Assembly (NCBI GenBank): GCA_030836965.1
Contig: JAUPLM010000011.1
Location: 1 to 11,016 of the forward strand
Direction of reading: 5' to 3'
Length of the DNA: 11,016 nt
Origin: Thermodesulfobacteriota bacterium
Lineage (GTDB): Bacteria > Desulfobacterota > Desulfobacteria > Desulfobacterales > RPRI01
Shown here: one piece after another, positions 7,751 to 11,016 of the stretch
How the letters are laid out: each line of letters opens with the position of its first letter
How positions within the stretch are numbered: the first letter of the stretch is position 1
Made by a program: the position numbers and the translations under genes
Notes under the pieces: generated by a model
Told to the model about the DNA's origin: nothing
Seen by the model: only the letters and a program-made list of their open reading frames with translations
Database searches by the model: none

Positions 7751-8563
7751 ATGCTTGTGAATATAAAAAAAAACCTTGATAAGCTTTATCTGAAATACAA
7801 TAAAAGAGAATATGTACATCCCGATCCGCTCGAATTCCTATACAGTTACCGGGATATCAGGGATCGTGAGATCGCAGGATTAATAGCCTCTTCCCTTGCG
7901 TACGGAAGAGTAGCCCGGATATTGACAAGCGTTTCTTCGGTTCTTGATAAAATGGGATCTTCTCCTTACTCGTTTATCAGGAATTCGACACTATCCTCGT
8001 TAGGAAAAACATGCGGCGGATTCAGGCACAGGTTCGCGGGAGACGAAAATTTAACGGCTCTGCTGACCGGGTTAAAGCGGGTTCTTGAAGAATACGGATC
8101 CTTGCACGCATGTTTTTTGAAGGGGGTCGGTAAAAAAGATGAAACGGTTTTGAAAGGTCTGGACTTTTTTACGGGTAAGATAATTTCAGGCTGCTGCGGG
8201 AAGCCCGGACATCTCATCCCGCTGGTTACGAAGGGGAGCGCCTGCAAGCGGCTTAATCTGTATCTGCGCTGGATGGTCAGGAAGGATGATGTGGACCCGG
8301 GCGGCTGGGATAAGATCCCGCCATCCATGCTGATTATACCCCTTGATGTTCATATGCACAGGATAAGCCGGTTAATAGGATTTACGGACAGAAAACAGGC
8401 GGATCTCCGCACGGCTCTTGAGATAACATCATGCTTCAGGAAGCTTGCGCCTGATGACCCTGTCAAATACGATTTTGCATTAACCCGTTTCGGGATAAGA
8501 GCCGACATGAGCATTGATGGTTTATTAAAAAGCATCCGCTTTAAACCCGGAACCAATTATTGA
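7751..8563 (+). CDS. TIGR02757/DUF2400 family protein, possibly a DNA-glycosylase-like fold
   Basis: A soluble protein of about 270 residues recognised by its family signature: [13 protein letters not shown] and [14 protein letters not shown] near the N-terminus, [17 protein letters not shown] (161-177), VDPGGW (181-186), [10 protein letters not shown] (196-205) and [15 protein letters not shown] (235-249). Its biochemical function is not established as far as I know. I see a resemblance to the OGG branch of helix-hairpin-helix DNA glycosylases: G-x3-K166 followed by P-L-D199-V-H mirrors the catalytic Lys and the PVDVH Asp of OGG1 (inference only). The start is uncertain: TTG 7739 directly after the comEC TGA, ATG 7751 (chosen) or GTG 7757 with AGG at 7746-7748. 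All have weak ribosome-binding sites, which suggests translation coupled to comEC. Confidence 0.85.
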   Translation: MLVNIKKNLDKLYLKYNKREYVHPDPLEFLYSYRDIRDREIAGLIASSLAYGRVARILTSVSSVLDKMGSSPYSFIRNSTLSSLGKTCGGFRHRFAGDENLTALLTGLKRVLEEYGSLHACFLKGVGKKDETVLKGLDFFTGKIISGCCGKPGHLIPLVTKGSACKRLNLYLRWMVRKDDVDPGGWDKIPPSMLIIPLDVHMHRISRLIGFTDRKQADLRTALEITSCFRKLAPDDPVKYDFALTRFGIRADMSIDGLLKSIRFKPGTNY

Positions 8564-8577
8564 AAAAGGAGGCCCAT

Positions 8578-8781
8578 ATGACTATCGATCGTCTTGTTAT
8601 GGCTTTTGCCGGCTGCTTCATATTAATCAGCCTGCTTCTTGCTCATTTTCACAGTTCTTACTGGCTCTGGTTTACGGCCTTTGTCGGCGCGAATCTCCTG
8701 CAGTCTTCCTTCACAGGATTCTGCCCGCTTGCAAAGATTCTGAAATCTCTCGGTGTAAAACCGGGTAATGCTTTTGATTGA
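8578..8781 (+). CDS. Small DUF2892 (YgaP-like) inner-membrane protein
   Basis: The product has 67 residues with two hydrophobic helices, about residues 6-22 and 26-45, and the family pattern [34 protein letters not shown]. The FCPLAKIL motif close to the C-terminus is typical of DUF2892 proteins, the membrane part of YgaP, where it is fused to a rhodanese domain; here it stands alone. Function is unknown; sulfur or thiol metabolism is often suspected from YgaP. ATG 8578 follows a perfect AAGGAGG at 8566-8572. A TTG at 8560 would start inside the previous stop region and is not needed. The gap to the upstream gene is 14 bases, so it is the third gene of the comEC cluster. Confidence 0.85.
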   Translation: MTIDRLVMAFAGCFILISLLLAHFHSSYWLWFTAFVGANLLQSSFTGFCPLAKILKSLGVKPGNAFD

Positions 8782-8788
8782 GCATTAC
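8765..8788 (+). other. Perfect 8-bp hairpin spanning the stop codon of the DUF2892 gene
   Basis: GTAATGCT (8765-8772) pairs perfectly with AGCATTAC (8781-8788) around an eight-base loop that contains most of the TGA stop. No T-run follows, so it is not a standard intrinsic terminator. It may protect the 3' end of the comEC-cluster mRNA or pair with factor-dependent termination. No other terminator is visible before the next promoter at 8809. Confidence 0.5.
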
Positions 8789-8808
8789 GCAAAGATCTCT
8801 GAAAATCC

Positions 8809-8835
8809 TTGACAAATTTATTTTACTTATATAAT
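8809..8835 (+). promoter_or_regulatory. Sigma-70-type promoter of the iorA leader
   Basis: TTGACA (8809-8814) and TATAAT (8830-8835) are both exact consensus hexamers. The spacer is 15 bases, shorter than the optimal 17, which should lower basal strength. Transcription would start near 8842, giving a leader of about 250 nt before iorA. The AT-rich context and the leader peptide that follows support it. Confidence 0.75.
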
Positions 8836-8898
8836 TAAAAACAGCCTGTTAATAAGATTTTAATTTTTAATGAATCAATTATTGTAAGCAGGGGAAAA

Positions 8899-8940
8899 AT
8901 GGGTTTTAATCTATGGTGCTGGTGGCGGCAGGAATGTTGA
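8899..8940 (+). CDS. Tryptophan-rich leader peptide of the iorA attenuator
   Basis: A 13-residue frame, MGFNLWCWWRQEC, starts at ATG 8899 and ends at TGA 8938-8940. AGGGG at 8890-8894 lies four bases upstream, a good ribosome-binding site. Three of the four codons at 8914-8925 are UGG (Trp 6, 8 and 9), far above the usual Trp frequency of about one percent. The Trp codons form one arm of an RNA hairpin and the stop codon lies at the edge of the second segment. This is how leader peptides of ribosome-mediated attenuators are built. The peptide itself probably has no function; its translation rate reports the supply of charged tRNA-Trp. It lies between a consensus promoter and an intrinsic terminator in front of an aromatic-2-oxoacid gene. 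Confidence 0.85.
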   Translation: MGFNLWCWWRQEC

Positions 8941-9076
8941 AGCGCCCACCAGTCTGAATAAAAAATATAATTTATAATTTATCAGAGCCCTGGGCGGCTT
9001 TAAGCAGCGAATATGTGCGTGCAGCCCAAGGCTCTGTTGATTTTGAAAGCCTGGGTTGATAACCCCGGCTTTTTTT
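8919..9076 (+). promoter_or_regulatory. Six-segment tryptophan transcription attenuator in front of iorA
   Basis: Mutually exclusive pairings are visible. 1:2 is 8919-8927 with 8943-8952 (CTGGTGG-CG against CGCCCACCAG, one bulge). 2:3 is 8938-8948 with 8991-9002 (AAGCGCCCA against TGGGCGGCTT, one bulged G). 3:4 is 8983-8995 with 9024-9036 (CAGAGCCcTGGGC against GCCCAaGGCTCTG, one mismatch). 4:5 is 9023-9033 with 9048-9057 (one bulged A). 5:6 is the terminator at 9046-9072. Inferred logic: a ribosome stalled at the Trp codons covers segment 1, so 2:3 forms, 4 is freed to capture 5, and the terminator cannot form. With enough Trp the ribosome reaches the stop and masks 2, so 3:4 and then 5:6 form and transcription ends. 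Without translation 1:2, 3:4 and 5:6 form, also giving termination. Confidence 0.8.
9046..9076 (+). terminator. Intrinsic terminator of the attenuator
   Basis: AAAGCC (9046-9051) pairs with GGCTTT (9067-9072), and GGGTT (9053-9057) pairs with AACCC (9061-9065) around a three-base loop, with one T/C mismatch between the stems. Seven T residues (9070-9076) follow. It lies between the leader peptide and the iorA ribosome-binding site at 9085, so it must be read through for iorA expression. Its 5' arm is also the partner of segment 4. Confidence 0.9.
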
Positions 9077-9093
9077 ATTGATATGGAGGGTGC

Positions 9094-10902
9094 GTGGGAA
9101 GAAAAAAACTGATGCTGGGCAATGAGGCTATAGCGCAGGGGCTTCTTGAGAACGGATGCGCTGTCGCTACTTCTTACCCGGGGACTCCGGCTTCGGAAAT
9201 CCTTGCTTCCTTTTCGCGGATAAAAAAGATAAACGCTCTTCCCGTGCATTCCCAGTGGGCGATAAATGAGAAGGTCGCCTTCGAGATCGCCTATGCCGGA
9301 TGCATGGCGGGGCTCAGAACCGCCGTCAGCATGAAGCAGGTAGGTCTTAATGTGGCGTCCGATCCTCTCATGAGCGCCGCGTACATGGGTACAAAGGGCG
9401 GTTTCATCGTGATAAGCGCGGATGATCCGGGACCTCATTCTTCCCAGACCGAGCAGGACAGCCGTCTTATGGCAATGATTGCGAAAATTCCGGTTCTTGA
9501 TCCCGATTCTCCGGCCCAGGCAAAAGATATGGTCTCTGTCGCATACGAGCTCTCGGAAACTTTTGAAATTCCGGTGATGCTTCGCCCTGCCACAAGAGTA
9601 TGCCATTCCCGCCAGGATATCCAGGCTGAGCCTTTCGGCTCATTCGGTAGAAAAGCCGATTTCAAAAAGGATCCGGCAAGATGGGCCGCGACTCCCAAAT
9701 TCCGATTCAAGCTTCATGGCGAACTTGAAAAAAAACTTGCGAAGATTGCGGCGTTTAAAAAAACATATCCTGTTAAACTTAATAAAGCGGCTGTCGCCAG
9801 GAAAGCGGTTATCGTATCGGGAGTAGCAGCCGCGCATGCAAGGGAGATAATGAAGGAGCTTAGCCTGTGGGATAAAATTCCTTTGTACCAGGTAATCCAG
9901 CCGTATCCTCTCCACAGAAATTTTATCTCTTCCGTTCGTAAGAAGTACGATGAAATACTGATCATAGAAGAGACTATGCCTGTAATCGAGATGCAGATCG
10001 CGGACAGAGCCAGGGTAAGGGGTAAACTTAACGGCTTTGTTCCCGGCGTGGGAGAAATTCTGCCTGAAGCTATTGAAGTGATGTTATGCGACTTTGCAGG
10101 CTTGAAGTCGGATAAGATAACCGTTCTGCCGCAACCCGGAAGACGCCCGACTCTTTGCGCCGGATGTCCGCACAGGGCGAGCTTTTTCGCGATAAAGAAG
10201 GCCGCGCCTAAAGGAATATATACCAGCGACATAGGGTGTTATACGCTCGGGCTTAACCTTGGGGCTGTTGATACAGTGCTTTGCATGGGCGCCGCGATCA
10301 GCCAGGCTGAAGGTTTCTATCACGCGTATAAGAATGATAGTAAAAAACCTGACATAGTTGCCACGATAGGCGATTCGACTTTTTTCCACGCGGGTATTCC
10401 GGCATTGATAGATGCCGTGGTGCAGAACGTGCATTTTACGCTGGTGATACTGGACAACAGGACAACCGCCATGACCGGAAACCAGCCTACGCCAGCTTCG
10501 GGATTCGGCTCTTCGGGGGAAACGCTTGAAACCGTAGATATCGAAGCGCTTGTGAAAGGCTGCGGTGTCAAGTTCTGTAAAACCGGCGATCCATGCAAAA
10601 TCAAAGAATTTATTCCCCTCGTGAAAGAAGCGGTTTTGTACGCAAGAGATAAAGGACCTGCCGTTGTTATCGCAAGACATCCGTGCCTCATCGGCGCCAG
10701 GATGAAGGATGAGAAGGCGAAAAAACTCTTTGTCAAAATTACGGATGCCTGCGAAGGATGTGAATATTGCATAAGACATTTTGAATGTCCGGCTATCATT
10801 TTTGACAAGGATAAAAAGCGGGCGGATATAGATCCGCTTCTTTGCAGCGGATGCGGAGTATGCATACATGTGTGTCCTAAAAAAGCTATAGAGATAAAAT
10901 AA
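9094..10902 (+). CDS. iorA: Indolepyruvate:ferredoxin oxidoreductase, alpha subunit
   Basis: This 602-residue thiamine-diphosphate enzyme interconverts aryl-pyruvates (indolepyruvate, phenylpyruvate, hydroxyphenylpyruvate) and CoA with arylacetyl-CoA, CO2 and reduced ferredoxin. Seen in order: the N-terminal pyrimidine-binding domain with LGNEAIAQGLLENG and TSYPGTPASEIL, a central CAGCPHRASFF motif (about 350-360), the ThDP/Mg motif from G426-D427-S428-TFFHAGIPAL to LDN455-RTTAMTGNQ, and a C-terminal ferredoxin domain with C553-C556-C559-C565 and C584-C587-C590-C594 for two [4Fe-4S] clusters. Length is normal. GTG 9094 follows GGAGGG at 9085-9090 and gives the usual MGRKKLMLGNEA start; ATG 9112 would cut into the conserved N-terminus. 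Expression must pass the Trp attenuator just upstream. The enzyme normally needs IorB, whose gene is not recognisable in the remaining bases. Confidence 0.96.
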   Translation: MGRKKLMLGNEAIAQGLLENGCAVATSYPGTPASEILASFSRIKKINALPVHSQWAINEKVAFEIAYAGCMAGLRTAVSMKQVGLNVASDPLMSAAYMGTKGGFIVISADDPGPHSSQTEQDSRLMAMIAKIPVLDPDSPAQAKDMVSVAYELSETFEIPVMLRPATRVCHSRQDIQAEPFGSFGRKADFKKDPARWAATPKFRFKLHGELEKKLAKIAAFKKTYPVKLNKAAVARKAVIVSGVAAAHAREIMKELSLWDKIPLYQVIQPYPLHRNFISSVRKKYDEILIIEETMPVIEMQIADRARVRGKLNGFVPGVGEILPEAIEVMLCDFAGLKSDKITVLPQPGRRPTLCAGCPHRASFFAIKKAAPKGIYTSDIGCYTLGLNLGAVDTVLCMGAAISQAEGFYHAYKNDSKKPDIVATIGDSTFFHAGIPALIDAVVQNVHFTLVILDNRTTAMTGNQPTPASGFGSSGETLETVDIEALVKGCGVKFCKTGDPCKIKEFIPLVKEAVLYARDKGPAVVIARHPCLIGARMKDEKAKKLFVKITDACEGCEYCIRHFECPAIIFDKDKKRADIDPLLCSGCGVCIHVCPKKAIEIK

Positions 10903-11016
10903 GGGTTCAAGAGGAGAGCTTTGAATAATATGGAATAACGGAGGCGTAGCAGGGGTATGCGCCGGTTTGTTCTGACGGAATTATAGCTTTACTTTTCTAT
11001 GACGGCGGCAGACTCG
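10903..11016. other. Window end after iorA, no intact gene start recognised
   Basis: GAGGAG at 10911-10916 looks like a ribosome-binding site with a TTG at 10921, but that frame stops after five codons (TAA 10936-10938). The neighbouring frame at 10925-10972 reads IIWNNGGVAGVCAGLF before a stop, faintly like an IorB N-terminus with its NxxxxGVGGQG loop. The frame from 10950 stays open to the end without a start. A minus-strand gene ending at TAA 10989-10991 is also possible. Too little sequence is present to decide. Confidence 0.3.

Noticed and set aside
8785..8800. ACGCAAAG string resembling part of a c-di-GMP riboswitch
   Set aside because: It lies upstream of the promoter, so it is not in the iorA leader RNA, and the rest of the GEMM-I aptamer is missing.
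8937..8979. Second promoter inside the iorA leader (TTGAAG with TATAAT boxes)
   Set aside because: The nearest TATAAT (8966-8971) is 23 bases from the TTGAAG, too far, and the AT-rich stretch is adequately explained as the linker between attenuator segments 2 and 3.
8919..9036. Signal-recognition-particle or 6S RNA gene in the iorA leader
   Set aside because: The segment reading GCAGCCCAAGG recalls SRP RNA, but the GGAA tetraloop and flanking SRP helix are absent and there is no 6S-type central bubble. The Trp leader peptide and alternating stems explain the region better.
8911..9606. 231-codon minus-strand frame over the attenuator and iorA 5' end
   Set aside because: It runs antisense to the leader peptide, terminator and conserved IorA residues, and has no family-like motifs. 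It is a shadow of the iorA reading frame.
10084..10869. 261-codon minus-strand frame inside iorA
   Set aside because: It lies wholly antisense to the ThDP-binding and ferredoxin domains of IorA and has no independent start context or family motifs.

Overview
The window reads as a chromosomal segment of a strictly anaerobic bacterium, most likely a sulfate reducer or relative in the Desulfobacterota. This rests on family resemblance read by eye: a Qrc-type menaquinone reductase module and a ferredoxin-dependent indolepyruvate oxidoreductase lie in one 11 kb stretch. No database search was run. Every gene I support is on the + strand.

Region 1 (about 1-3445) is the 3' part of a membrane redox operon. 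It holds a molybdopterin-family subunit whose 5' end lies outside the window (qrcB-like), a four-cluster ferredoxin subunit (qrcC-like), a ten-helix NrfD/PsrC-family quinone-site subunit (qrcD-like) and an unlisted 54-residue single-helix membrane protein. A strong intrinsic terminator closes it. Together they would pass electrons between a periplasmic donor and the menaquinone pool.

Region 2 (3446-5233) is a 300-base gap with a perfect 16-base palindrome, then murA (first committed step of peptidoglycan synthesis), then about 190 bases of imperfectly palindromic repeat DNA directly after the murA stop.

Region 3 (5234-8788) is a tightly packed cluster: comEC (DNA-uptake channel with a metallo-beta-lactamase domain), a TIGR02757/DUF2400 protein whose motifs look to me like an OGG-type DNA glycosylase core, and a small DUF2892 membrane protein.

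Region 4 (8789-10902) is the most interesting part. A promoter with two consensus hexamers drives a leader of about 235 nt that encodes a 13-residue peptide with three Trp codons in a four-codon stretch. Six RNA segments follow that can pair in sequence (1:2, 2:3, 3:4, 4:5, 5:6), and 5:6 is an intrinsic terminator. Nine bases after its T-run comes the ribosome-binding site of iorA, the alpha subunit of indolepyruvate:ferredoxin oxidoreductase. This is the architecture of a ribosome-mediated tryptophan attenuator, with one more alternating pair than the classical four-segment design, placed in front of an enzyme that can either degrade aromatic amino acids or rebuild them from arylacetates. The last 114 bases do not contain a recognisable intact iorB start.
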